This document shows positions 17,538 to 27,240 of a stretch of 64,000 nt of DNA, piece by piece. A model generated the notes under the pieces. The model saw only the letters and a program-made list of their open reading frames with translations. It made no database searches and was not told the DNA's origin. Made by a program: the position numbers and the translations under genes. This DNA is from Sphingomonas sp. CBMAI 2297 (GTDB lineage Bacteria > Pseudomonadota > Alphaproteobacteria > Sphingomonadales > Sphingomonadaceae): positions 1-64,000 of the forward strand of contig NZ_JAPDIR010000018.1 in assembly GCF_029870595.1 (NCBI RefSeq). Reading direction: 5' to 3'. Position 1 is the stretch's first letter, and each line of letters opens with the position of its first letter.

Positions 17538-18221
17538 TCAGGCCTCGGGCCGGATGGTCGGCCGGGTATTGGGATAGATCTGTTCGACCTTGGGCTCGCC
17601 GGGCGCCGGGGCATGCATCCCATAGGCGTTCACCGGCTGCGAACGGTTCACCCAGAGCGCGTAGTAGAGATGATCGGCACGCGGGTCCTCGGTATTGGGG
17701 TGAAGCAGGATCGTGAGGCCGAGGCTGTTGAGCTGCAGCCATGGGACGATCACCGGCAGCAGATCGTTGGCGAAGCCGAAATAGAAGGACGGCGTGACGT
17801 GCGGTCCCCGCGGCTCGAGGTTCCAGTTGCCGAGCTCGACGGAGAAGCGCTCGGCGGCCCATTTGCGGATCAGCGCCGCCTTCGCATGGCTGTCCTCGTC
17901 GAAATAGATGTGCGCGTGATAGCTCTTGATATCCGTATAGGCGCGTGGGGTCGATGGCAGCACGGCCTCGCCCGGACGCACCGATTTGGGGCGCGGCGTC
18001 GGCTCCTTATAGGTCTCATAGCCCCAGGGACTGCGGCCCGACACGGCGGGCGCGGGAGCCGTGACGGGCACGGCCTGCGCCTGCGCCTGCGCGCCCCGTG
18101 CCAGCCCAAGCGCGGCGAGCGCCGCGGCGCCACCCCCAAGCAACGCCCGGCGCCCCGGCGAAAGCAGGTCGGCCCACATCTGGTCGTCGCGTTCGTTGAA
18201 GAAATTGGGTTCGAGCGACAT
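17538..18221 (-). CDS. Tat-exported DOPA 4,5-dioxygenase-like protein
   Basis: A 227-residue protein whose C-terminal ~120 residues match the DOPA 4,5-dioxygenase family: YHAHIYFDEDS with its His pair, EPRGPHVTPSFYFGF, and TILLHPNTEDPRADHLYYAL. The N-terminus has a twin-arginine signal (SPGRRALLGGGAAALAALGL, then AQAQA), so it should act folded in the periplasm, unusual for a family generally regarded as cytosolic. The start at ATG 18219-18221 has GGAG eight bases upstream. It is the last gene of a leftward operon with the permease and dipeptidase. The natural substrate is unknown. Confidence 0.8.
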   Translation of the reverse strand: MSLEPNFFNERDDQMWADLLSPGRRALLGGGAAALAALGLARGAQAQAQAVPVTAPAPAVSGRSPWGYETYKEPTPRPKSVRPGEAVLPSTPRAYTDIKSYHAHIYFDEDSHAKAALIRKWAAERFSVELGNWNLEPRGPHVTPSFYFGFANDLLPVIVPWLQLNSLGLTILLHPNTEDPRADHLYYALWVNRSQPVNAYGMHAPAPGEPKVEQIYPNTRPTIRPEA

Positions 18222-18241
18222 GGGGCATTCTCCGAGGGGGT

Positions 18242-19021
18242 TCAAAACACGAGCCTGCCGCCGACAATGGCGAGCGTTCCGGCAAGCACGGGACGCAGCA
18301 CCCGATCGGGGATGCGCGTGGCGATCAGGCTGCCGATGACGATCCCGGGCACCGACCCGAGCAGCAGGGATCCGAGCAGCCCGAAGTCGACCGAGCCGAG
18401 CAGCCAATGTCCGGCGCCCGCGATCAGCGTCAGCGGCACGGCATGGGCGATGTCGGAGCCGACCAGGCGATTGGTCGGGAGGCGCGGATACAGGATCAGC
18501 AGCACGGTCATGCCCAGCGCGCCGGCGCCGACCGAGGACAGCGAGACGAGCACTCCGAGCACCGCGCCGAGGATGACCGTCAGCGCCGCCACCTGGCGCT
18601 CGGGCCGTGGCGGGCGATCGGTCGTGAAATACTCGACGATCCAGCGCCGGAAGAGGATCGCCACGGCCGTGACGAGCAGGGCGATCCCGAGCGTGAGGCT
18701 GATCACCCGGCCCGTGCTCTCGAGATGCGTCCCGAGCGCGGCCAGCACCAGCAGCGTGATCAGCGTGGCCGGCACGCTGCCGATGGCCAGCCGCCGCACC
18801 ACTTTCCAGTCCACCGTGCCGCCGGCGCCATGAACCACGGTGCCGACCGCCTTGGTAGCCGAGGCATAGAGCAGATCGGTGCCCACGGCGGTGGCGGGAT
18901 GAAAGCCAAAGGCAAGCACGAGCAGCGGCGTCATCAGCGAACCGCCGCCGACGCCCGTCATGCCGACGAGCAGGCCGACCAGCACACCGGCGAGCGAATA
19001 GAGCGGATCAAAATGCGTCAC
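18242..19021 (-). CDS. TauE/SafE-family membrane permease
   Basis: A 259-residue multi-spanning inner-membrane protein of the TauE/SafE (sulfite exporter-like, DUF81) family. Family motifs are GMTGVGGGSLMTPLL near residue 20 and VGTDLLYASATKAVG after it, repeated in weaker form in the second half (SLSSVGAGALGMTVLL). The start is GTG 19019-19021, overlapping the dipeptidase stop (GTGA). Members export sulfite, sulfoacetate or organic anions; the substrate here is unknown. Confidence 0.88.
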   Translation of the reverse strand: MTHFDPLYSLAGVLVGLLVGMTGVGGGSLMTPLLVLAFGFHPATAVGTDLLYASATKAVGTVVHGAGGTVDWKVVRRLAIGSVPATLITLLVLAALGTHLESTGRVISLTLGIALLVTAVAILFRRWIVEYFTTDRPPRPERQVAALTVILGAVLGVLVSLSSVGAGALGMTVLLILYPRLPTNRLVGSDIAHAVPLTLIAGAGHWLLGSVDFGLLGSLLLGSVPGIVIGSLIATRIPDRVLRPVLAGTLAIVGGRLVF

Positions 19022-20220
19022 CGACGTGCCACCGCCACCGGGCGATAGGCTTGATCGCGCGCGTCGATCGTCGCCTGCCAGACACGCAGCACATTGCCGC
19101 TCCACAATTTGTCGATATCCGCGTCCCGATAGCCCCGGCGCTTCAGCTCGGCGGTGACATTGGCGATCTCGCCGACATCGGCCCACCCGTCGACGCCGCC
19201 GCCATGATTGAAGTCGGACGAAAGCGCGACATGATCGACGCCGATCCGCTTGACCGCATAGTCGACCGCATTGACCAGATCCGCGACGCTCGCGCGCGGC
19301 TCCCTGCCAACGATATCGTGGAAGCGCTGGTCATATTCGGCTTGCCTGTCGGCAGCGAGCGCCGGACCGCCGGGCTTGAGCCCATATTGCTTCTGGAGCG
19401 CGGCCACCGCCGCCAGGGTCTCGGGCGAGCGCGCGCGCAGATAGGCGCTGAATGCATTGATCGCGACCACGCCCCCCTTGGCCTTCAGCGCGTCCAGCTG
19501 CCCGTCGCTCAGGTTGCGGCTATTGTCGACCAGACCGCGCACGTCCGAATGGCTGGCAATGACCGGCGCGCGGCTCAGTGCGAGCACCTGGTCGAACGCC
19601 GCGTCCGAGAGTTGCGACACGTCGATCAGCACGCCCAGATCGTTGAGCCGCCTGACCGCGGCCCGGCCCAGCGGCGAAAGGCCGCCATTCTCACCGGGCG
19701 TGTCGCCGAGCTGCAAGGCCGGCCGCGACGAATCCGCGAACTGATTGTTGCCGGCATGGACAAGGCCGAGGATGCGCACGCCGCGGCCATACCAATAGTC
19801 GAGCTGGTCGAGGTCGTTGCCGAGCGGCCAGGCGTTGAGGAAGCTCTCGATCACCGCGAACTTGCCGCGCGCGGCCGCATCCCGGACATCGGCCGGGGAG
19901 CGCGCGAACACCGCCAGCGCGGGATTGCGCTCGGCGATCGCATGAATGGCGCCGTCGCGCACGCGCAGCTCGGCCTGCGCCCTGGCGAGCGTCGGCGCGT
20001 CGCGCGTGCCCTGCGGCACGAACAGCGCGATGGCCGCGGCGTTGAGGTCGCCGGCGCGCGCACGATCGAGGTCGAACTGCGATGTCGGATCGGCCTTGCC
20101 CGACCAGCCCGGTGCCGTGGCGGACTTGGGCAGGTCGACATGCGGATCGATGGCGAGCGTCTGCGCCGCGGCGGGCGCCACGGCGAGCGAAAGGCTGAGC
20201 GCGAACAGGCTGGTCTTCAC
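19018..20220 (-). CDS. membrane dipeptidase (peptidase M19)
   Basis: A 400-residue zinc dipeptidase of the renal dipeptidase family with an N-terminal signal peptide (LFALSLSLAVAPAAAQ). DPHVDLP carries the first zinc ligands, FAVIESFLNAWPLG the bridging Glu, APVIASHSDVRGLVDNSRNL the His block, and HVALSSDFNHGGGVDGW the C-terminal Asp. The start codon is GTG with GGGAGG upstream. The enzyme cleaves dipeptides, often with D-residues, in the periplasm. It heads the leftward operon and is divergent from a TonB receptor gene, suggesting a peptide-scavenging unit. Confidence 0.92.
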   Translation of the reverse strand: MKTSLFALSLSLAVAPAAAQTLAIDPHVDLPKSATAPGWSGKADPTSQFDLDRARAGDLNAAAIALFVPQGTRDAPTLARAQAELRVRDGAIHAIAERNPALAVFARSPADVRDAAARGKFAVIESFLNAWPLGNDLDQLDYWYGRGVRILGLVHAGNNQFADSSRPALQLGDTPGENGGLSPLGRAAVRRLNDLGVLIDVSQLSDAAFDQVLALSRAPVIASHSDVRGLVDNSRNLSDGQLDALKAKGGVVAINAFSAYLRARSPETLAAVAALQKQYGLKPGGPALAADRQAEYDQRFHDIVGREPRASVADLVNAVDYAVKRIGVDHVALSSDFNHGGGVDGWADVGEIANVTAELKRRGYRDADIDKLWSGNVLRVWQATIDARDQAYRPVAVARR

Positions 20221-20514
20221 TGGATTCCTCCCAAGACAATATCCCGCAATCGCGAGGCCATGGCCGCCTCCCGCTTATTCCTATTTTATAAATGGGAATT
20301 ATGGCGCGTGAAAATCTATCGCCGCCACAAGCTGGCGTTGCGCACAGCAGGACGCGCTATCGATTTGATTTTCCCGAGCATGACTCCGCCGGTGCGGACC
20401 GCACGTCGCGTTCGCGACAGCTGCGCTATCGCGCCACAAAGAGCTTCTTCTGACTCAATTCCCATTGACTGAATAGGATATAAGGCCCGGCCAGCAAGAA
20501 CAAAAAGGGGCTCC
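20221..20514. promoter_or_regulatory. divergent promoter region between dipeptidase and TonB receptor
   Basis: This 294-bp gap contains no gene I can support. AT-rich patches that suit promoters occur near the dipeptidase (ATTTTATAAATGGG at about 20284) and near the receptor (GGATATAAGG, -10-like TATAAG at 20479-20484, about 30 bases before the receptor ATG). No confident -35 partner was found. Confidence 0.35.
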
Positions 20515-23154
20515 ATGCGCCATATCCTCCTGCTCCTCTCGAGCGTCGCCTTCCTTCCCATCCCCGCCCTCGCGCAGACCGCGAACCCGCCATCCGACGA
20601 AAGCGCGCCGGAGCAAGGCGGGATCGTCGTCACCGGCACGCGCTTCGCCAACCGCACCGTCACCTCCTCCCCGGTGCCGATCGACGTGCTGAGCGGCGAG
20701 GACGTGCGTGCGTCGGGCTATACCGAAACGAGCGAGATCCTGCGCCAGCAGGTGCCGTCCTTCGCCTTCGCGACGCCCACCACGCCGGACGGCAACACCC
20801 ATATCCATTCCGCCTCGCTGCGCGGTCTTTCGCCGGACGAGACGCTGGTGCTGCTGAACGGCAAGCGCGTGCACACGGCGGCCTGGGTCAATACCGGCGG
20901 GACGATCGGCAAGGGCGCGGTGCCGACCGATCTCAACCAGATTCCGGCGGCCTCGATCGGGCGCATCGAGATCCTGCGGGACGGTGCTTCCGCTCAATAT
21001 GGCTCGGACGCGATCGCCGGCGTGATCAACATCCTGCTGCGCACGGATACCGCGATCCATGGCACCGCCAGCTTCGGCAGCACCTATGATGGCGGCGGCG
21101 ACACCTATGAGCTATCGCTCGGCTCCGGCGTGAGGCTCGGTGACGACGGCTTCCTCAACGTCACCGGCTATTATCGCAACCACAAGGCGGCCAATCGGGC
21201 ACAGCCCGATACTCGGCAATTCTATTTCGGCACGTCCTCCACCGGCGCGCCCCAGCCGCTGTCGGCGCGCTACGGCTCGGGCATCGGCCTCAACCCGCCG
21301 GGCGGCGCCACGGGCACGACGCTCGACCCGCGCGAGGCGACGGTCAATCGCAACGTCTGGCGCTTCGCCGACGAGGGCGATCTGGAAGAGGTCAGCGGCA
21401 TCGTCAATTTCGCCAAGCCGCTCGGCGGCGATATCGAACTCTATGGCTTTGGCGGCTACCGGGTCAGCAAGGCACACTCCAATGCCTCCTTCCGCCGCCC
21501 CGGCCAGGACGAGAATGTCCGCGCCCTCTATCCCAACGGCTTCCTGCCGTTCGTGAATACCGAGAGCACCGACTATTCGGCCGTGATCGGGGTTCGCGGC
21601 AAGCTCGGCGGCTGGGACTGGGATCTCTCGACCGTCTATGGCGGCAACACGATCGAATATCGCACCGAGAACACGCTGAACGCGACGCTGGGCACCGCGA
21701 GCCCGACCAGGTTCTACAACGGCCGATACGGCAATTCGCAATGGACCACCGATCTCACCCTGTCGGACAGCTATGACATCGGCCTCGCCGCGCCGCTGAA
21801 CGTCGCACTGGGCGCCGAATATCGCCGCGACGGCTACAAGATCGGCGCGGGCGAGCTGGCGAGCTATCAATATGGCTCCGCCCGCATTCTCGACGGGCCG
21901 AATGCAGGCGGCGTGCCGACGATCGGCTCGCAGGGATTTGCGGGCATCCAGCCGGGCGACGTGGTCGACACCAGCCGCGACGCGATCGGCGCCTTCGCCG
22001 AGCTGGGCCTGGAGCCCGTGCGCGGATGGCAGGTCGATCTCGCCGGGCGCTACGAACATTACAGCGACTTCGGCGACACCTGGAACGGCCAGGCCTCGAC
22101 CCGCCTGAAGCTGGGCGCGGGCTTCGCGCTGCGCGGCTCGGCGGGCACCGGCTTCCACGCCCCCGCCCTCGCCCAGCAATATTTCAGCTCGACCAGCAGC
22201 CGCACCATCGTCAACAACACGACCGGTTTCCCCGAATTCGTGCTGGTCCGCACCGCCCCGGTCGGCTCCGGGCTGGCCCAGGCGCTCGGCGCGCAGCAGC
22301 TCAAGCCCGAAAAGTCGACGAGCTTCGGCGGCGGCCTGACCTTCGACAGCGGCGGGTTCAGCGCCTCGGCCGATTATTATCATATCGATATCGACGATCG
22401 GATCTTCCTGTCCTCCAATTTCGTCGATGCCTCGAACAGCCGCCGCCTGCGCGACTATCTCGCCAGCCTAGGCTATCCCGGCGTGACCAGCGTGCGCTAC
22501 TTCACCAACGCGGCGGACACGCGCACCGAGGGCGTTGACGTCACGGCCTCCTACACGACGAAATTGAGCAGCGAAGCCACGCTGCGTCTCACCGCTGCCT
22601 ACAACCACAACACCACCCGGTTGCGGCGTGTCTCGGCGACACCGTCGCAGATCACGGCGCTCGGCATTACCACGCCGCTGTTCGACGTGGTCGAACGAAC
22701 GCGTGTCCAGCACGGCCAGCCCAAGGACAAGGTCGCACTTGGCGCCAATCTCAAGATCGGCATCTTCACCATCGATGCGCGCACCACGCGCTACGGCGAA
22801 GTCGAGCAGGTGGCGCTTACCAACCAGACACCCGCCAATGCCGCGCTGGCGGCGCAGGGGAGCACGCCCTTCCGGACCCAGCCGACCGAGTCCGGCACTG
22901 CGGGCAATCTCGACGTGATCCAGAAGCTGGAAGCGAAGTGGGTCACGGACGTGAGCATCACCGGCAAGATCACGAGGAACATCTCGCTGACGGTCGGCGC
23001 GAACAACCTGTTCAACATCTATCCCACCGAGAATATCCGCTCCACTCCGGCGCTCACCGGCGCGGACACCAGCGGCGCCTTCCCGTACAGCGAGTTTTCG
23101 CCCTTCGGCTTCAGCGGCGGCCATTACTATGCCCGGATCGGAGTGAACTTCTGA
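20515..23154 (+). CDS. TonB-dependent outer-membrane receptor
   Basis: An 879-residue receptor with a cleavable signal peptide (LLLLSSVAFLPIPALAQ), a plug domain (GGIVVTGTRF, VLLNGKRVHTAAW, RIEILRDGASAQYGSDAIAG) and a large beta-barrel ending in an aromatic-terminated strand (FSGGHYYARIGVNF). Such receptors take up siderophores, peptides, sugars or vitamins using TonB energy. It follows the divergent dipeptidase gene, and its stop shares a base with the next start (TGATG), so the two products probably act in one uptake pathway. The ligand is unknown. Confidence 0.94.
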   Translation: MRHILLLLSSVAFLPIPALAQTANPPSDESAPEQGGIVVTGTRFANRTVTSSPVPIDVLSGEDVRASGYTETSEILRQQVPSFAFATPTTPDGNTHIHSASLRGLSPDETLVLLNGKRVHTAAWVNTGGTIGKGAVPTDLNQIPAASIGRIEILRDGASAQYGSDAIAGVINILLRTDTAIHGTASFGSTYDGGGDTYELSLGSGVRLGDDGFLNVTGYYRNHKAANRAQPDTRQFYFGTSSTGAPQPLSARYGSGIGLNPPGGATGTTLDPREATVNRNVWRFADEGDLEEVSGIVNFAKPLGGDIELYGFGGYRVSKAHSNASFRRPGQDENVRALYPNGFLPFVNTESTDYSAVIGVRGKLGGWDWDLSTVYGGNTIEYRTENTLNATLGTASPTRFYNGRYGNSQWTTDLTLSDSYDIGLAAPLNVALGAEYRRDGYKIGAGELASYQYGSARILDGPNAGGVPTIGSQGFAGIQPGDVVDTSRDAIGAFAELGLEPVRGWQVDLAGRYEHYSDFGDTWNGQASTRLKLGAGFALRGSAGTGFHAPALAQQYFSSTSSRTIVNNTTGFPEFVLVRTAPVGSGLAQALGAQQLKPEKSTSFGGGLTFDSGGFSASADYYHIDIDDRIFLSSNFVDASNSRRLRDYLASLGYPGVTSVRYFTNAADTRTEGVDVTASYTTKLSSEATLRLTAAYNHNTTRLRRVSATPSQITALGITTPLFDVVERTRVQHGQPKDKVALGANLKIGIFTIDARTTRYGEVEQVALTNQTPANAALAAQGSTPFRTQPTESGTAGNLDVIQKLEAKWVTDVSITGKITRNISLTVGANNLFNIYPTENIRSTPALTGADTSGAFPYSEFSPFGFSGGHYYARIGVNF

Positions 23155-24242
23155 TGCACGCCCCTTCTCTGTCGCGCCGCCGCCTGATCGTCGCGAGTGG
23201 CGCGGTTTCCGCCGCGATCACAACCGGAGCGGGCGCCGCGCCCGCTCCTCGGGATATCCGGCTCTCGCTCAACGAGAACGCGTTCGGGCCATCGCCGCAG
23301 GTCGCGCGGGCGATCACCCGGAACCTGTCCAGCCTGCATCGCTATGTCGACCAATCGGAAGTCGACGCACTCAGCCGCCAGATCGCCATGCTCGAGAGCG
23401 TCAGCCCCGAACAAGTGGTCATCGGCGAAATGCTGGAGCCGCTGGGCCTCTATCTCGCCCGGCAGCGCAATGGTGGGGGCGGCATCGTCCATTCCTCACC
23501 CGGCTATACCGCGCTCATCGATTCCGCCGCGCCGCTTGGTGGCAGGGGCGTGGCCGTTCCGCTCAATGCCGGCCTCGAAAATGATCTCCCGGCGCTGGCG
23601 GCGGCCATCGACGATGACACACTCGCCGTCTCGCTGGTCAACCCGCACAATCCTTCCGGCACGGTCGGCGAAACCGCGGCGCTGGACCGCTTCATCCTCG
23701 ATGCCGCCCGGCGCACGCTGGTCGTCGTCGACGAAGCCTATCTGGAATATGACGATCTTCCGCGGCGAAGCGCCATCCGGCACGTTCGCGACGGCGCCAA
23801 TGTCCTGGTGTTCCGCACGCTCGCCAAGATCTATGGGCTTGCGGGCCTTTCGATCGGCTATGCGGTCGCGCCCGTTGCGCTGGCCAGGGGACTGCGCGAT
23901 TCCGGGATCGGCGCGCCGCATTCGCTGTCGCGCCTGGCGCTGGCCGCGGCCGGTGCCGCGCTCGCGGATCAACGCCACGTCCGTTCCGTTCACGACGCCG
24001 TCGCGCATGAACGCGCGCGCATCCACCAGCGGATCGACCGGCTCGGCTGGCGAAGAACCGACAGCCGCGCGGATTTCGTCTTCTTCAAGCCGCCCGCGCC
24101 CGCCGCGCTCCGGCGCGCCTTCGCGCAGGCGCACATCGCCATCGCGCGGCCCTTCCCCCCGCTGGACGACTGGATCCGCGTGACGATCGGCACTCCCGCC
24201 GAGAATGACGCCGTCCTCGCGGTGCTGCAGATCAGGTCCTAG
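23154..24242 (+). CDS. Tat-exported HisC-like aminotransferase
   Basis: A 362-residue fold-type I PLP enzyme most like histidinol-phosphate aminotransferases. LNENAFGPSP is the N-terminal substrate loop, LVNPHNPSGTVG the Asn block, VVVDEAYLEY the Asp/Tyr block and FRTLAKIYGLAGLSIGYA holds the PLP lysine. Unlike HisC it begins with a twin-arginine signal (LSRRRLIVASGAVSAAITTG), so it should be exported folded with its cofactor. Coupling to a TonB receptor supports periplasmic processing of an imported amine or amino acid. Genuine histidine biosynthesis is unlikely. Confidence 0.85.
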   Translation: MHAPSLSRRRLIVASGAVSAAITTGAGAAPAPRDIRLSLNENAFGPSPQVARAITRNLSSLHRYVDQSEVDALSRQIAMLESVSPEQVVIGEMLEPLGLYLARQRNGGGGIVHSSPGYTALIDSAAPLGGRGVAVPLNAGLENDLPALAAAIDDDTLAVSLVNPHNPSGTVGETAALDRFILDAARRTLVVVDEAYLEYDDLPRRSAIRHVRDGANVLVFRTLAKIYGLAGLSIGYAVAPVALARGLRDSGIGAPHSLSRLALAAAGAALADQRHVRSVHDAVAHERARIHQRIDRLGWRRTDSRADFVFFKPPAPAALRRAFAQAHIAIARPFPPLDDWIRVTIGTPAENDAVLAVLQIRS

Positions 24243-24403
24243 CCGGTCTCATCCGGAAGAGCCGCCGGCCGGCGGCTCGATTCCCGCCCGAACGCGCTTT
24301 CCGGACAGCGCCAGTTCATTTTCGGCTGCCCATAGTGCGGGCATTGGATCGCGCCGGTGAAGCGTGGACCTTTTGGATCCGATGGATCCGGCAGGTAGCG
24401 TCG

Positions 24404-24434
24404 CATCGGCCGATCGCTCGGGAATCATCGGCCG

Positions 24435-24436
<2 letters not shown>
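24404..24436. promoter_or_regulatory. duplicated palindrome over the DUF1800 start
   Basis: CATCGGCCGAT occurs at 24404-24414 and again at 24426-24436, 22 bp apart, each containing the palindrome ATCGGCCGAT. The second copy touches the ATG at 24435. Two helical turns between identical palindromes is typical of cooperative repressor sites. Confidence 0.35.
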
Positions 24437-25958
<1,522 letters not shown>

Positions 25959-25976
25959 ATGGCAGGAGATGTCGTG

Positions 25977-27182
25977 ATGCCGCCCATCCAACGTCGAGAC
26001 CTTCTGAAGGGCGCGGCAGCGCTCGCGCCATCGATCGTCGCCGGCCGAGCCTTTGCCGCGCCGCAGGCGGGCAGCCGGTTGCTCGTCGTGTTCCTGCGGG
26101 GCGCCTATGACGCGACGAGCATCATCGTCCCCACGGGCAGCGATTTCTACTACCAGTCGCGCCCGACGATTGCGCTCGCCAGGCCCAGTCCCGCCGATCC
26201 CAAGGCAGCGCTGCCGCTGGACGGAGACTGGAGCCTGCATCCCGCGCTCAAGGAGAGCATCCTGCCGCTATGGCGGCAACGGCAGGTCGCGTTCGTGCCG
26301 TTCGCCGGCACCGACGATCTGAGCCGCAGCCATTTCGAGACGCAGGACACGATCGAGCTGGGCCAGCCCGTCGGCGGCTCGCGCAACTATGGCTCGGGTT
26401 TCCTGGCGCGCCTGGCGCAGATGCTGGGCAGAAGCGATCGGCCCATCGCCTTCACCGACCAGTTGCCGCTGTGCTTCCGCGGCGATCCCGTGCCGGTGCC
26501 CAATCTGGCGCTCGCAAACGTCGGCAAGCCGATCGACCGGCGCCAGACGGCAATCATCGAGTCGATGTACGGCACCAGCGGGCAACTGGCGCAATCGGTC
26601 GCCCAGGGCTTCCATGTGCGCGAAACCGTATTCGAAACGCTCGACAAGGAAATGAAGGCGGCGGGCCGGGGCGCGGTGAGCAGCAAGGGGTTCGAGCTGT
26701 CGGCGCGGCGCATCGGCGCGTTGATGCGCGACCGGTTCAACCTCGCCTTCGTCGATGTCGGCGGATGGGACACGCATGTGAACCAGGGCAACGCAACCGG
26801 CTATCTGGCCGATCGGATCGGCGAATTGGGGCGCGGCCTGGCCGGCTTTGTCGACGCGATCGGCGCCAGGGCCTGGGGATCGACCACCGTGGTCGTCGTC
26901 TCCGAATTCGGCCGCACCTTCCGCGAGAACGGGGACAAGGGCACCGATCATGGCCATGGCAGCGTCTACTGGGTCCTGGGCGGCGACATCGCCGGCGGCC
27001 GGATGGCGGGCGCGCAGGTGGCGCTGTCCGCCGCGACGCTCAACCAGTCGCGCGACCTGCCGGTGCTGACCGACTATCGCGCGCTGATCGGCGGATTGGT
27101 CGCGCGGCAATATGGGCTGTCGGCCGACCGGCTGGCGACGGTATTTCCGCAGGCGCGGCCGACCGACCTGAAGCTGATCTGA
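25977..27182 (+). CDS. DUF1501 family Tat-exported protein
   Basis: A 401-residue DUF1501 protein related to sulfatase/alkaline-phosphatase-like folds. It has a twin-arginine signal (IQRRDLLKGAAALAPSIV) and the family blocks DVGGWDTHVNQGN, VVVVSEFGRTFRENGDKGTDHGHG and YWVLGGDIAGGRM. I chose ATG 25977 because AGGAG lies eight bases upstream, in preference to the ATG at 25959 that follows the preceding stop directly. It is co-transcribed with the DUF1800 gene. The function is unknown. Confidence 0.9.
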   Translation: MPPIQRRDLLKGAAALAPSIVAGRAFAAPQAGSRLLVVFLRGAYDATSIIVPTGSDFYYQSRPTIALARPSPADPKAALPLDGDWSLHPALKESILPLWRQRQVAFVPFAGTDDLSRSHFETQDTIELGQPVGGSRNYGSGFLARLAQMLGRSDRPIAFTDQLPLCFRGDPVPVPNLALANVGKPIDRRQTAIIESMYGTSGQLAQSVAQGFHVRETVFETLDKEMKAAGRGAVSSKGFELSARRIGALMRDRFNLAFVDVGGWDTHVNQGNATGYLADRIGELGRGLAGFVDAIGARAWGSTTVVVVSEFGRTFRENGDKGTDHGHGSVYWVLGGDIAGGRMAGAQVALSAATLNQSRDLPVLTDYRALIGGLVARQYGLSADRLATVFPQARPTDLKLI

Positions 27183-27187
27183 CCGGC

Positions 27188-27205
27188 ATCGGCGGGATCG
27201 CCGAT
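27188..27205. terminator. small hairpin between convergent genes
   Basis: ATCGGCG (27188-27194) and CGCCGAT (27199-27205) form a 7-bp stem with a GGAT loop in the 58-bp gap between the convergent DUF1501 and phospholipase-like genes. No T-run follows. Confidence 0.3.
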
Positions 27206-27240
27206 CGCGGTTGCCGAGCCTGCCTGGCCCGGCTCCGGCA

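Noticed and set aside
20452..20484. TTGACT next to TATAAG as a complete promoter for the TonB receptor
   Set aside because: The two boxes are only about eight bases apart, too close for a -35/-10 pair; only the -10-like element is kept.
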